Positions 1-11,410 are shown, counted from the stretch's first letter. The stretch is 64,000 bases of DNA from Yamagishiella unicocca (GCA_003116995.1 BDSL01000052.1:1-64000); one strand, 5' to 3'. Notes: a model not told the origin generated them from the sequence alone. Made by a program: numbers and translations.

Positions 1-9
1 ATGCCAAAT

Positions 10-14
10 CACTA
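10..14 (+). repeat. Possible left CACTA terminus of the transposon
   Basis: A CACTA pentamer begins at position 10, followed by a C/G-rich stretch. CACTA elements start with this pentamer and end with TAGTG. It lies just beyond the 3' end of the accessory gene, where a terminus would be expected. I found no matching inverted terminus (ending in the complement, CAGCACGGTAGTG) to the right of the transposase, so the assignment is weak. Confidence 0.2.
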
Positions 15-126
15 CCGTGCTGTCCCGGGTTGTGTGCCACTGGCAAAACAGAGGGGGAAACCACCGCACCATTGCCATATCCGCACCACACACTGTGCCG
101 TGTCAGTCAATGTATGACTTGTACTC

Positions 127-540
127 TTACCCAGGCCTGTGAGGTGTGCAGCCAGCAACGGCAGGAATGGGGCTCAGTGGTGTAGGAAACAGACCAAGGA
201 TGGGGGCTCTGATGCCCTCCCACACCAACCCCCAGTGGGAAGCCATGATGTGAAAGCTCAGCGAGCGTGTATGGCCTAGAGGTGCATGCAGGTGGATCCG
301 GCAGATTAATAGTTCAACGTGCTGCAGTGTTTGGTCAGATGACCCGCTCGCTCTTTTTGTTTTTGGTTTGGGCCCGCTGTAACAAGAACTCCTTTGTTCT
401 GGTGCACATCGGTCTCTGTCTTCTCCTGTCTTCCTCAGTGGCTGGTGATGTGCCTGATGGTTATACCTTTTGCCGTATGTTTTATGCGACATTGCTGTAA
501 GAGCTGGCCGAAGCATAGCTTAAAATGAAATGGAGTTTAG
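127..540. other. Gene-free flank of the accessory gene
   Basis: I see no conserved coding region here. Short open frames on both strands lack splice-consistent or family-like content. The stretch lies downstream of the dioxygenase-like gene and probably belongs to the subterminal part of the transposon. Confidence 0.4.
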
Positions 541-1190
541 GCCCCCGACGCAACCCCTGGCACCCACCACACCCTATTTAATGCCATCCCCACTCGTTGC
601 CCTCCCTCAAACCTAAGACTTCCAGGGTCTGAAGATCCCTGCCGTGAAGCTATTGCCGTAATGCATGGCCTCGACAGGAGTGGTCCTGTCCTTCACCTTG
701 CCTGGCTGCACATACATGTGCAGGCGAGGGGGTCCAATCATCCACCGAGCCGGCAACCCGGCTCCCATCCCTACACGCTGCCTTCCCTTGAGAATAAGGC
801 TCCAGCCCCACTCATTGCCATCCCTCGAAACCTAAGGCTTCCAGGGTATTGAAGCCCCGCCGTGAAGCCCCAGTGCATGGCCTCGACAGTGGTCCTGTCC
901 TTCACCTTGCCCAACTGCGATGCACATACATGTGCAGGCGAGGGGTCCAGCCATCCACCTTGCCAGCTCCCATCCCTACTCGCTGCCGTCCCTCAGTAAA
1001 ACTCCATTCCCACTCGTCGCCCTCCCTCAAACCTAAGGCTTCCAGGGACCAAAAAGCCCCGCTGCGAAGCCCTTGTGCATGGCCTCGACAGGAGTGGTCC
1101 TGTCCTTCACCTTGCCTGGCTGCACATACATGTGCAGGCGAGGGGTCCAGCCATCCACCTTGCCGGCATCCCCTGCATGCACGGCGTTGC
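541..1190 (-). repeat. Three tandem copies (~205 bp) of the dioxygenase terminal exon end
   Basis: A block containing the end of the last coding exon (RLHMYV...VEAMH on the minus strand) plus its 3' flank is present three times, with the shared core starting near 664, 874 and 1077. Spacing is about 203-210 bp. The two distal copies carry small indels that break the reading frame, so only the copy ending at 1033 continues the main gene model. This is a local tandem duplication of a gene end, leaving broken terminal-exon copies downstream. Confidence 0.75.
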
Positions 1191-4100
1191 CGTGCAAAAA
1201 CAGGGCCTGTCCTGGCTGGACCATCAGCCTGCAGATTTTGTGGGTGGGCAGGGTCGCATCACGCTTGCAGCAAAATCGTCATCGAGTGCACCATCATCAC
1301 CAGAGCCATCCTCACCATTGGATGACTCGGATGCACTGTCGCTGCTGTCCCCTCCTGCCCCGTCGTCTGCCCCGCCACCCACACCAGCAGCAGTGCTGCC
1401 GCCCACACCACCATCAACATCAACACCCACACGAGCAGCAGCTGCACCACCCACGCCGCGCCAGACCGAGCACCACCGCCAGCAGAGCCGTCGCCTGTGC
1501 TGCCAGCAGTAGTGCCACGCCAGCAGAAGTGCCAGCTTCGCCTCCATCTGCCACCTTGCGGAAGTTTTAGTAATCTGCTCCACGCAATGATGGTAACGTG
1601 GCTGCCGTAGGGTGCAACCAGCAGACCGGTGTCCCTCACCAGTGGAAGCAGCACGACGAACGCGTCCTCGTTCCCAGGGTGCACATCCACGTGAAGGGCC
1701 TGCGCCTCGGCCGGCGGGTCGCTGGGCCTGGTGCCCAGGAGTACCCTCTTACGAATGCGCAGTTTGGGTGCGGGCTTCTGTGCTTGTATCAGGTCGATGA
1801 CCCGTTTAACTATCGCCTCTCCACGCCTCTGGATGGTGATCAATGGCCCTGGGGCTGTCGAAGACCGAACCCGGGCCTGCAGACGCTCACCACCCGACCC
1901 TGTAAGGTAGGGCCTCCCTCCTCTGAGCTTGCGATGTCACCTTCTGCATCCCGCAGGACATGCTGGAAAATGGGGCGACCGGCCTTCTGGATGAATGCTG
2001 TGGCTGCTGATGCGGCCTCATCTGAGGCCAGGAGCCCCAGCTCATCATCCTTGACGACCGCCAACCCACGCAGCCTCAGAGTCGCCGGTACATCCTCCAC
2101 ATCGCAGAGGAAGAGGCTGCTGTCCACCCTCTCAAGTGGCTCCAAGAGCCGCCAGTGGGAGCCCTGCTCCATCCTTGACTGCTGCTGTTTGCGACGCTTA
2201 ACACTGGCTCTGCAGGAAAAAGACTTCAATCCGCGGCCTGCCAGCGTGTATTCGACCTGAGGGACCCAGGTTGATATGGCAATGACACATAGTAAGCTGC
2301 ATAAATAGTTTGCGAGGGATCACACACAGATGACCATCGACGGAAATACGATGGAGTCTGTATATGGGCCCATCCGTACCTACCGTTGGCCTAAACCTTT
2401 TCCTGTTGTCACCTTCTTGATTGCATCGCCCTCCAGCCGTGGACGGCAGCCCCTCACTGGTGGTCACTAGCATGGCGCCGTGGACGGAGGTCCCTCACTG
2501 ATGGCCGCCTGGTGGAATCGAGCAAGGGTGGAAGGCACGCAGGATGATTGAGGCCAGACGCGCCAGTGCCAAGCGACCAAGGCTCACACGGAGGCAGGCG
2601 GATGGCGTGGGCCTGTTGCATGTACCCCGCCCCACGTGCACCACGCCAGTCGTTGCACCCACCTGCGATGCTGCCAGCTGCGTCGGGTCTACTGCCGCCG
2701 CCACAGGGGCTTGCAACACCGCCAGCGGCACGGCGCCCGTGGACGGAGGTCCCCCACTGATGGCCGCCTGGTGGAATCGAGCAAGGGTGGAAGGCACGCA
2801 GGATGATTGAGGCCAGAGGCGCCAGTGCCAAGCAACCAAGGCTCACACGGAGGCATGCGGATGGCGTGGGCCTCTTGCATGTCCCCCGCCCCATGTGCAC
2901 CATGCCAGTCGTTGCACCCACCTGCGATGCTGCCAGCTGCGTCGGGTCTACTGCCGCTGCCACAGGGGCTTGCAACACCGCCAGCGGCACGGCGCCCGTG
3001 GACGGAGGTCCCCCACTGATGGCCGCCTGGTGGAATCGAGCAAGGGTGGAAGGCACGCAGGATGATTGAGGCCAGAGGCGCCAGTGCCAAGCAACCAAGG
3101 CTCACACGGAGGCATGCGGATGGCGTGGGCCTCTTGCATGTACCCCGCCCCGTGTGCACCATGCCAGTCGTTGCACCCACCTGCGATGCTGCCAACTGGT
3201 CTACTGCCGCTGCCACAGGGGCTTGCAACACCGCCAGCGGCACGGCGCCCGTGGACGGAGGTCCCCACTTATGGCCGCCTGGTGGAATCGAGCAAGGGTG
3301 GAAGGCACGCAGGATGATTGAGGCCAGAGGCGCCAGTGCCAAGCAACCAAGGCCCACACGGAGGCAGGCGGATGGCGTGGGCCTCTTGCATGTACCCCGC
3401 CCCATGTGCACCACGCCAGTCGTTGCACCCACCTGCGATGCTGCCAGCTGCGTCGGGTCTACTGCCGCTGCCACAGGGGCTTGCAACACCGCCAGCGGCA
3501 CGGCGCCCGTGGACGGAGGTCCCCCACTTATGGCCGCCTGGTGGAATCGAGCAAGGGTGGAAGGCACGCAGGATGATTGAGGCCAGACGCGCCAGTGCCA
3601 AGCAACCAAGGCCCACACGGAGGCAGGCGGATGGCGTGGGCCTCTTGCATGTACCCCGCCCCATGTGCACCACGCCAGTCGTTGCACCCACCTGCGATGC
3701 TGCCAGCTGCGTCGGGTCTACTGCCGCTGCCACAGGGGCTTGCAACACCGCCAGCGGCACGGCGCCCGTGGACGGAGGTCCCCCACTGATGGCCGCCTGG
3801 TGGAATCGAGCAAGGGTGGAAGGCACGCAGGATGATTGAGGCCAGACGCGCCAGTGCCAAGCAACCAAGGCCCACACGGAGGCAGGCGGATGGCGTGGGC
3901 CTGTTGCATGTACCCCGCCCCATGTGCACCACGCCAGTCGTTGCACCCACCTGCGATGCTGCCAGCTGCGTCGGGTCTACTGCCGCTGCCACAGGGGCTT
4001 GCAACACCGCCAGCGGCACGGCGCCCGTGGACGGAGGTCCCCCACTTATGGCCGCCTGGTGGAATCGAGCAAGGGTGGAAGGCACGCAGGATGATTGAGG

Positions 4101-6087
4101 CCAGACGCGCCAGTGCCAAGCAACCAAGGCCCACACGGAGGCAGGCGGATGGCGTGGGCCTCTTGCATGTACCCCGCCCCATGTGCACCACGCCAGTCGT
4201 TGCACCCACCTGCGATGCTGCCAGCTGCGTCGGGTCTACTTCCGCCGCCACAGGGGCTTGCAACACCGCCAGCGGCACGGCGCCCGTGGACGGAGGTCCC
4301 CCACTTATGGCCGCCTGGTGGAATCGAGCAAGGGTGGAAGGCACGCAGGATGATTGAGGCCAGAGGCGCCAGTGCCAAGCAACCAAGGCTCACACGGAGG
4401 CATGCGGATGGCGTGGGCCTCTTGCATGTACCCCGCCCCATGTGCACCACGCCAGTCGTTGCACCCACCTGCGATGCTGCCAACTGCGTCGGGTCTACTT
4501 CCGCCGCCACAGGGGCTTGCAACACCGCCAGCGGCACGGCGCCCGTGGACGGAGGTCCCCCACTGATGGCCGCCTGGTGGAATCGAGCAAGGGTGGAAGG
4601 CACGCAGGATGATTGAGGCCAGACGCGCCAGTGCCAAGCAACCAAGGCCCACACAGAGGCAGGCGGATGGCGTGGGCCTGTTGCATGTACCCCGCCCCAT
4701 GTGCACCACGCCAGTCGTTGCACCCACCTGCGATGCTGCCAGCTGCGTCGGGTCTACTGCCGCTGCCACAGGGGCTTGCAACACCGCCAGCGGCACGGCG
4801 CCCGTGGACGGAGGTCCCCCACTGATGGCCGCCTGGTGGAATCGAGCAAGGGTGGAAGGCACGCAGGATGATTGAGGCCAGAGGCGCCAGTGCCAAGCAA
4901 CCAAGGCTCACACGGAGGCATGCGGATGGCGTGGGCCTCTTGCATGTCCCCCGCCCCATGTGCACCACGCCAGTCGTTGCACCCACCTGCGATGCTGCCA
5001 GCTGTGTCGGGTCTACTGCCGCTGCCACAGGGGCTTGCAACACCGCCAGCGGCACGGCGCCCGTGGACGGAGGTCCCCCACTTATGGCCGCCTGGTGGAA
5101 TCGAGCAAGGGTGGAAGGCACGCAGGATGATTGAGGCCAGACACGCCAGTGCCAAGCAACCAAGGCCCACACAGAGGCAGGCGGATGGCATGGGCCTGTT
5201 GCATGTACCCCGCCCCATGTGCACCACGCCAGTCGTTGCACCCACCTGCGATGCTGCCAGCTGCGTCGGGACTCCCGTGTTGCAGCATGACGGGGAGCCG
5301 CCCTGGAAGGTGGACGCAGGGGAGGCAGCCCGAGAGCCACAGGCCTCATGCCGGCTGCTCGTTGTGGTGTACAGGACACCACCAGAGGGCCCAGCATCGA
5401 GGTGGCGCTGCCTTTCCAGTTGTTCCTTGTAGTGGAAGAGGGCGGGGGGGACGGGGGGCACAACTGTGGCTGGGGTGCACAGTCGTCCTAGCAGGATTGC
5501 TGATCTTGTTTGTTTACCTTCCATAACTCGAACCATGCAATTTGGCGCCAGTGGTACTTGGGCAGCAACCGGCTATCTCCGGGAAGCATATTCTTGCTGA
5601 AACCGACAGCACCAATCAGTCCATCCCCTGGCCAGCTTTCCTCTGCCATCCTGAGAGCTGCCTCGGCGGCATCCTCGGGCGAGTCCATGTCATGGCCAAT
5701 AAACTGCAGCTCCTTGCGGGCCCATTTCTTTGCGCCACTGTACAAGAATTTCCGAACATCGCCGGTAAGGTTGAGGATGTCCTTGAGGGTCTGTGTCTGC
5801 AAAAGTAGTTAATGCGGGTCAGACACTGTTGGGAGACGACTGCTGGACTATGCGCTTGCCTTCAAACTGTGTCCCGAAAATGTCATCGCGAATATGTCCG
5901 CTGGAGAAGCCTCTGCTGGGGCCAAAGCCGAGCGGCCGTCACTCAGCTTGACCTGCGCGCCAATTCTCAATTCGGAGATGTAGCGGGCGATCTCAAACAG
6001 TGCTTCATCTCGTAAGGCTTTGCTTTTTAACGTTTGTTTAATGGAATTCTGAGCCGCGCAAACTATCTCAGAGAATTGCGCACTCAT
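1033..6087 (-). CDS. Transposon accessory gene: repeated-exon protein with C-terminal 2OG-Fe(II) dioxygenase-like domain
   Basis: Minus-strand exons with matching phases: 6087-5860, 5796-5518, 5425-5171, then a tandem exon array (180 nt each; 5091-4912 down to 2767-2588), 2357-2257, 2209-1891, from 1828 leftward (3' end unresolved, near 1.5 kb), and probably 1263-1033 (stop TAG). The intron after the first exon is GC-AG. The C-terminal exons read ALHVDVH (HxD iron motif), then VAPYGSH, then PGQALFLHGNAVHAG (distal His) and TPRLHMYV (Arg/His). This is the order of a double-stranded beta-helix 2OG-Fe(II) oxygenase. The N-terminal ~170 residues resemble nothing I recognise. The gene is head-to-head with the transposase and so is probably carried by the same element. 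Related oxygenases (TET/JBP) travel with other eukaryotic transposons, but which subfamily this is, and whether it acts on DNA, is inference. The array exon at 3278-3106 is 173 nt and would shift the frame if included. Whether everything forms one transcript is unproven. Confidence 0.55.
2480..5275 (-). repeat. 259-bp tandem array, about 11 units (amplified exon-intron unit)
   Basis: Units repeat every 259 bp (equivalent points at 2548, 2807, 3066, 3318, 3577, 3836, 4095, 4354, 4613, 4872, 5131). One unit is 252 bp, with a 6-nt and a 1-nt deletion. Units are nearly identical. On the minus strand each holds a pyrimidine-rich acceptor ending CCACCAG, a 180-nt open stretch (60 codons, phase 0 to 0) and a donor GTGAGC or GTGGGC. 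The remaining 79 nt have intron character. The right edge is a partial unit fused in frame to unique coding sequence; the left edge is a short degenerate unit. Confidence 0.93.
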
Positions 6088-6482
6088 GCCTGCTAGAAGC
6101 TAAAGCCGCATTTACTTCAGTGGTTGGATTGAAGGAAAGCAAAATATGTAACACTCTACCATATACAGCAGTCAGCAATATGGACAATCGTGTTGCGAAG
6201 AGGTGCCGTATAGAGAAAATTCTTTGTACGACAGCGCTTGCCCTGCAAGCGGGAAAGCCAACTGGTTCCATATAAAGGTCTCCTACAAGTTACCGCTCAC
6301 AGAGTATTGAGACACCTGTAAGTCCGGCTATCAAAACTATCTACCATTGGCAGGAAATCCATGACCAGATTTGAATCTGTTTGAAGCCACCTTACTTGGC
6401 CAGTCGCCTGCTACGATAACCACGCCAATCACTGGCTACATTATAGTACTTTTCCCCGATTGATGTCTCCATTTCTTCTGTA
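6088..6482. promoter_or_regulatory. Shared divergent promoter of the two transposon genes
   Basis: This 395-bp segment separates the start codons of the minus-strand accessory gene (6087) and the transposase (6483), which point away from each other. It is AT-richer than its flanks, with TATA-like stretches near 6440. The arrangement suggests co-expression from one bidirectional promoter. No specific factor site was recognised. Confidence 0.45.
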
Positions 6483-9400
6483 ATGGCGCGACCTCTCACT
6501 AAGCCGGAGGCGGGAACAAGCGTTTCACCAGTCGTCCTGCTAGTGGTGGTTCTGTTCATCGTCGCCACTGCCATATTTGGTGTGACACGTGCTGGCCCGA
6601 GCAGCAACAGCGTCTATTGCTTGTGCAACAGTTGTGTCCAACATGTAGTGGATGGTGGTCAACTACAGCTCATCTCCAGACGAACATCACGCCAGCACCG
6701 TTCAGCATGGGGTTCCTCCTCGGCTGAGGGATACATGACCTCGGATTCCTCAGAAGAATATGTGCATGCAACATATCGCCAGGCCTGGCATTTACACCAA
6801 GGTACGCGCTTCAGAGAGGGTGTCTGGCCAGGCACTCGCTCGGGAGAACACAACACAACGCGCAAAACTGTGCAGGAGCCAACACGAACAATACCAATGC
6901 CCCAAGCAACACTGCTAGTGGAATTGTCTCCGGTGAAGCTAGGGACACGACCGAAGATATGGACAGTGCCTCCTACACAAGTGAACTCCCACCTATGGAC
7001 AACTACCCTCCAGATACTGACCAGGCTGGATCGGCTGACTTCATGGAGTTTTCTCCTCGCTCAGACACCTTTAGCGACAGCAGCGAGTACATCCCGGGCG
7101 ATGGCGACGGGGGAACTGTGCGTCGCTGTTTCCAGCGGTGTCATCTCCCAGATGTTGACTGGCACATCAAGTCCCCTAGCTATGAGACACTGTGTGGCGA
7201 CCTGCTAGACTTGTTGCTCATGAAGTCAAAGCACAAGCTTACACAGAGTGCTTGTGAGGATATCATGCTTTTTAAGTACAAGTCATATGTGGTCCCAGAG
7301 AATGAGCGGCCTGTGAAGTTTTATCAGTTTCTTACCTTCCTCGAGGATCAGGGTCGACTCATGGACTGCCACTTTGTGGAGTACGAGTACTGCAAGAAGT
7401 GTGGTACACTCTACAGTGGCGAGGACCATGCCAGCCCCATCTGTCTCAACCCCTCATGTGCGGAGATGCGACATGGAAACACCAGCAAATTCAATTACCG
7501 GTAGGCATGGCTGAGTGTGGGCTTGGACCAAATGATTTGGTTGCTTATTAACCTCTAGCTGTGTCATGCAGGCCTGTGCGGGATTACGCCAAACGAATGT
7601 ATGCATCTGAGCCACATGCCAAGGCGCTTCGTCAGCATGTGGATGCAACCCAGGAACAGGGTGTTGCAGATGGGTTCCTCTGTGATATCACCGATGGGCA
7701 GGCATACACAGCCATCAGGAATTCATTGCAGGACACCCGCCCACTGCAAGACACCGACATGCTACTGGGTGTTTTCAGTGATGGAGTCCTGGCCTTCAAG
7801 GATGACAATAGCTACTCTGTCTATCCGGTTGCCATCACCTGCTACAACTTTGGGCGTGACATCCGGCAAGTTCCTGTGAGAGCTGCTTACTTGCGTGCGA
7901 CCACTGCCCTCACATCTGCATCACCTGTCTCCATGTAGGTACAAACCTGGTCTCACGACCATCGTGGGTATCTTACCGGGTACACGTAAGAAGGATGAGA
8001 AGGAGCGACCCAGGATTGCATCTGTCCTAAACTTGCTGAGCAGGGAGCTCCAAAGCCTGGGTACTCATGGTGTTGACGTTTTTGATGCAGCTACCGGTGG
8101 CTACATCAATGTCCGTGTCTTCGCAATAACAGCTGGGGCAGATTACCGTGGGTTGGAGGACATGCTTGGCATCACCGGTGCACCCTGCATGACATATGGC
8201 TGCTATCGGTGCTGGCTCGAGGGGTCAAAGGGGCCGCACAAGATTCTGTATGGTGGTGCCTATCGTTGGCTCCATAACGGAGACAGCTTGCGTGTCAAGG
8301 CATGCTGTCTCAACAACAAAATTGCACCAGTAGCTCAAGATAAAACAAAGGATCAGCCACCCACAGCCCAGCAGCGGAATGCAGGTACTAACACCACAGC
8401 TCCTACCACTGTTGTTGTACAGCCCACTTCTATTCAGCGGAACCCAGGTGACATGCCACCTGCTCCCCGGACAAAGGCTGACCTCCTCGCCAAATCTAAG
8501 GTGACTGTGCTGTCCTCTCTGTGTTGCAGTCCCCAGACCTGCTTCATTAAACCTAATCTTGTTTGCTTGACGCAGGCACCCCTTGAGCCTGGCAGCATAG
8601 CACCAGGCCCGGTAAGGTATCACAGTATATTGCTGCTTGCTTGCCTGCTTGGCAACTGGTACTACGTGTACCATGTGATGTGCCCCTAAATGCAGGCCCT
8701 GCATCACTGTGCGCTTCTTGACCTGGAGGAGTTTAGTGTACAGCATGGCCTGCACTATGATCCGATGCACACCATCGCAAATACAACCAGGGATTTGTTT
8801 AAGCTGGCAACGTCTGGGCAGCGTGTGACACCTGCTGTCCTGCTGTAAGTGCCCTGGGGGGTTTCTCTTTATGGATAGAGTTATTGGGCCTTGGAATTTC
8901 CTTGAAAACACAAGCCCATGGCCATCCTGCATCGCATGCAGGCATGATGAGGTTGTCAACAACCGTACTTGGGTCAACATGCCATGGGTGGTCACTACTG
9001 ATGGACATGCCAAAATCAAGTCAGCTGTAGCATCATTTGCGGTGATACTGCCTGCTCGTGATGGTGGTGGTTCCAGACTGCTCAGCGTGTTCAAGAAGGG
9101 CAAGGGTGTCAAGATGCACACATGGTGCTTGTTGACAAGTCCTTATGGTGCCTACCTTTTTGCCCATGGGACGGGTATCGATCCACTACAACTCCAGACT
9201 ATGCAGCAGCTTTTATGCAGCGTATCCTTCCTTCTGGACAAAGCCGTGCCCCGTGAAGACTGTCCACTCATTCTAGATGGAATAGCACGTGCAGTTACCC
9301 TGGTCGAGCTGCATCTGCCCTGCTGTGAGATGGACATGAAGCTACACCAGCTTATACACCTTGCAGAGCGGCTCGATCACTTGGGACCCAGCTACACCAC

Positions 9401-10616
9401 TGCAATGTGGGGGTATGAGGCCCTCTGGCACCACTTGGTCCTGCTCATGAAGAAAAAAGACACACCAGAGACCACTTGCGTGTTCAGCTGGATGCAGATG
9501 GAGTCCGCCATGCTGGCAAGCGAAGTACAGCCAGATCAGTGCATCTTCTCTGAGCCAATGCCAGAGCCTGGATCTGCTGGCACCCTCACCTCTCAGCAGC
9601 AACAATACTGGATGGTTGACAACAGCTGTGAGCCCGAGGTGCAGATGGAGGAGATGGCTTCATTAGTGGGTTTCAAGCGGTCACATCGTGCCCTGTTGTC
9701 TGATGCAGCGTTCTACGAGTTGCACATGATGTACATGCAGCACTGTGCGGGTTATGAATCACAGTTCCACGAGTTCATGGTGTGGCTATGGGACCAGTGG
9801 TCAACCGACAGATCCCCCTCAGAGTACATTGTCGGTATCCTGGTTGGTCTAAAAGTTACATCCAAGTCCAGCCAGTGGCGTGGCAAGTTACTCTCCAAGA
9901 ATGGCAACTCCTTTGCCTTTAAACACCAGGTGAGGGCCTCTACACTTGTGCTTTATGCATATGAATGTGTGTAAACACCCTGGTACATGAGACTCCATTG
10001 TTGCCTTGGTGCATTCGTGCAGGGGCTTGCAACCTACTGTGTGCGCAACATTTGGCCTACACGTTCGTGGGTAATTCCAGGGCAGGGTGTTACCGGCGGA
10101 ATGAATTTCCAGGGCACTGGTCTTCGCCCCATGTTTGAGGAGAAGCTGAAGGGCATTCAGCTTAACCAAAGTGTTGGGTTCGTTGCATTTGATGCCGACA
10201 AGCCCAAGTCCCAGCGCAATTGCTGGTTTATCACACGGAGGTGCAAAGCCAGTGGGGATTGCATGTGGGCTGGAAAAATCCTAGGAATCTACCGCCACAA
10301 GTCACCATTGGAGGTCGGGCACTTTGAAGCAGTGCTTGAGGTGGAATGGCACGCCCCAGTTGTGGATGCGCATGGCCGGCTGTTGCTAGAGCCAGGAATG
10401 AATGTGCCCCTTGTACGTGCGGGTCGTGCTGCCACCGCTGATGCTGCCTCAAGGTACTACCTTGCCAGCGACGTGGCCCCCTGCCGGGTGCATGTGCTGC
10501 CCCACCCCACGAATGCAGCAGTCATGTGCGTTTTGTCCAGGAGCTACTCCTTCATGAGGGTTGCTGGATGGGAACCTCTCCAGCCAATCACTCCCTCGGC
10601 ACGCAGTATGCAGTGA
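6483..10616 (+). CDS. Tnp2-like CACTA (EnSpm) transposase, 8 exons, apparently intact
   Basis: Exons 6483-6801, 6876-7500, 7572-7865, 7939-8500, 8576-8611, 8696-8844, 8942-9929 and 10023-10616 join in phase to an uninterrupted frame of about 1188 residues. Intron 3 is GC-AG (GCAAGT donor at 7866). The protein starts with a short hydrophobic segment (about residues 17-33, odd for a nuclear protein, so the true start may differ). It then has a CxxxxC...H zinc-type motif (near residue 46) and a zinc ribbon (CKKC...CLNPSC). The Tnp2 core follows: GVFSDGVLAF, YKPGLTTIVGILPG, VDVFDAATGGY and a DPMHTIAN segment. A C-terminal region resembles the DUF4218/DUF4216-type tails of plant CACTA transposases. 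It should cut and insert the element by recognising its termini. The open frame suggests recent activity. Upstream ATGs in this frame are blocked by a stop at 6444. Confidence 0.85.
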
Positions 10617-10833
10617 TTACATGCAATCTTTTAACCCGCCACCATGCCAGTTGCTGGGAACTAGTGTTTTCGGATCCTATTGGTGATACATGGCAGGGTA
10701 GTTTGTAGAAGTCGCTTGCACGGTGGGTGTGCTTGCTTGGGTACTGCTGCGGGGAGACCAAACAACGTGCCGATTATTTATCATAGTCGTATTTGTTGAT
10801 AATGTGATTTGCCAGTGGTCGCTGCCCTCCTGG

Positions 10834-10838
10834 TGTAA
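10834..10838 (+). terminator. TGTAA poly(A) signal of the transposase gene
   Basis: TGTAA lies about 220 nt after the transposase stop. TGTAA is the usual chlorophycean polyadenylation signal. Confidence 0.4.
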
Positions 10839-11035
10839 AATACAAGCTCTTGCAAGCGGGCTGCATCTCATTTGCCTTCTTACCTAGTTTTAGGCATCAT
10901 TCTAAAAATAAGGAAGCATACAACTAAATTTAAGGATTACTTAGCTTTCTTAAACATCGAGCCTTCTTACCGAATATTTAGTTTCCTTAGCCCTCCTTAC
11001 ACCCTTCTTATACGCCTTCTAATTTGGTAGGGATA

Positions 11036-11165
11036 GGCGCATTGGCGGCACCACACCACATAGGCAACATCGCACCGCATAGGCGCATAGGCGGCACCGC
11101 ACCACATAGGCGCATAGGTGACATCGCACCGCATAGCTGATGTCACACCGCATAAGCACATACGT
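11036..11165. repeat. Outlying block of the CGCATAGG satellite
   Basis: This block is made of the same GGCGCATAGGCGGCACCGCACC-like units that fill 12.6-15.3 kb, separated from the main array by other repeats. It suggests that the satellite once reached, or was copied to, the edge of the transposon. Confidence 0.85.
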
Positions 11166-11287
11166 GTACATAGCACCACGCACATAAGTGTAAATGGCAC
11201 ATACGCCACACACAACCACTCCAGCACCACATGGCCATGTAGGTGACACACATAACCACATACAGCAACATCATCGATCATCGCCAC

Positions 11288-11410
11288 CGCACTTAGTAAC
11301 TGACAGTTAGTAACAGCAGTTAGTAACTGACAGTTAGTAACCCGCACTTACTAACTGACAGTTGGTAACCGGCAGTTAGTAACCGACTGTTAGTAACCGT
11401 CAGTTACCGG
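11288..11410. repeat. Short tandem repeat around CAGTTAGTAAC
   Basis: Consecutive variants of CAGTTAGTAAC (also CAGTTGGTAAC and CTGTTAGTAAC) fill this stretch with a period of about 11-18 bp. No coding content is seen. Confidence 0.85.

Larger units (their letters stand above)
1033..10838. mobile_element. CACTA-family DNA transposon, two divergent genes (minimal extent)
   Basis: The element is defined by its Tnp2-like transposase and the head-to-head dioxygenase-like gene. Its termini are not established: a CACTA occurs at 10-14, but no matching right end was found before the satellite belt that starts near 11 kb. The interval given covers only gene content up to the presumed poly(A) signal. 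Two-gene organisation is typical of CACTA elements (TnpA/TnpD), but here the second gene is oxygenase-like rather than a DNA-binding TnpA. Confidence 0.6.

Noticed and set aside
2544..5134. Plus-strand 88- and 173-residue open frames repeated through the 259-bp array
   Set aside because: They begin at arbitrary ATGs, change frame every unit because 259 is not a multiple of three, and have no splice logic. The minus strand offers consistent exon-intron structure.
2480..5275. CRISPR-like array
   Set aside because: Units are 259 bp of near-identical sequence without short repeats separated by unique spacers, and the genome is eukaryotic.
10621..10708. TAGTG near 10663 as the right CACTA terminus
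   Set aside because: Its flanking bases do not match the inverted complement of the sequence after CACTA at 10-14, and it lies upstream of the transposase poly(A) signal.
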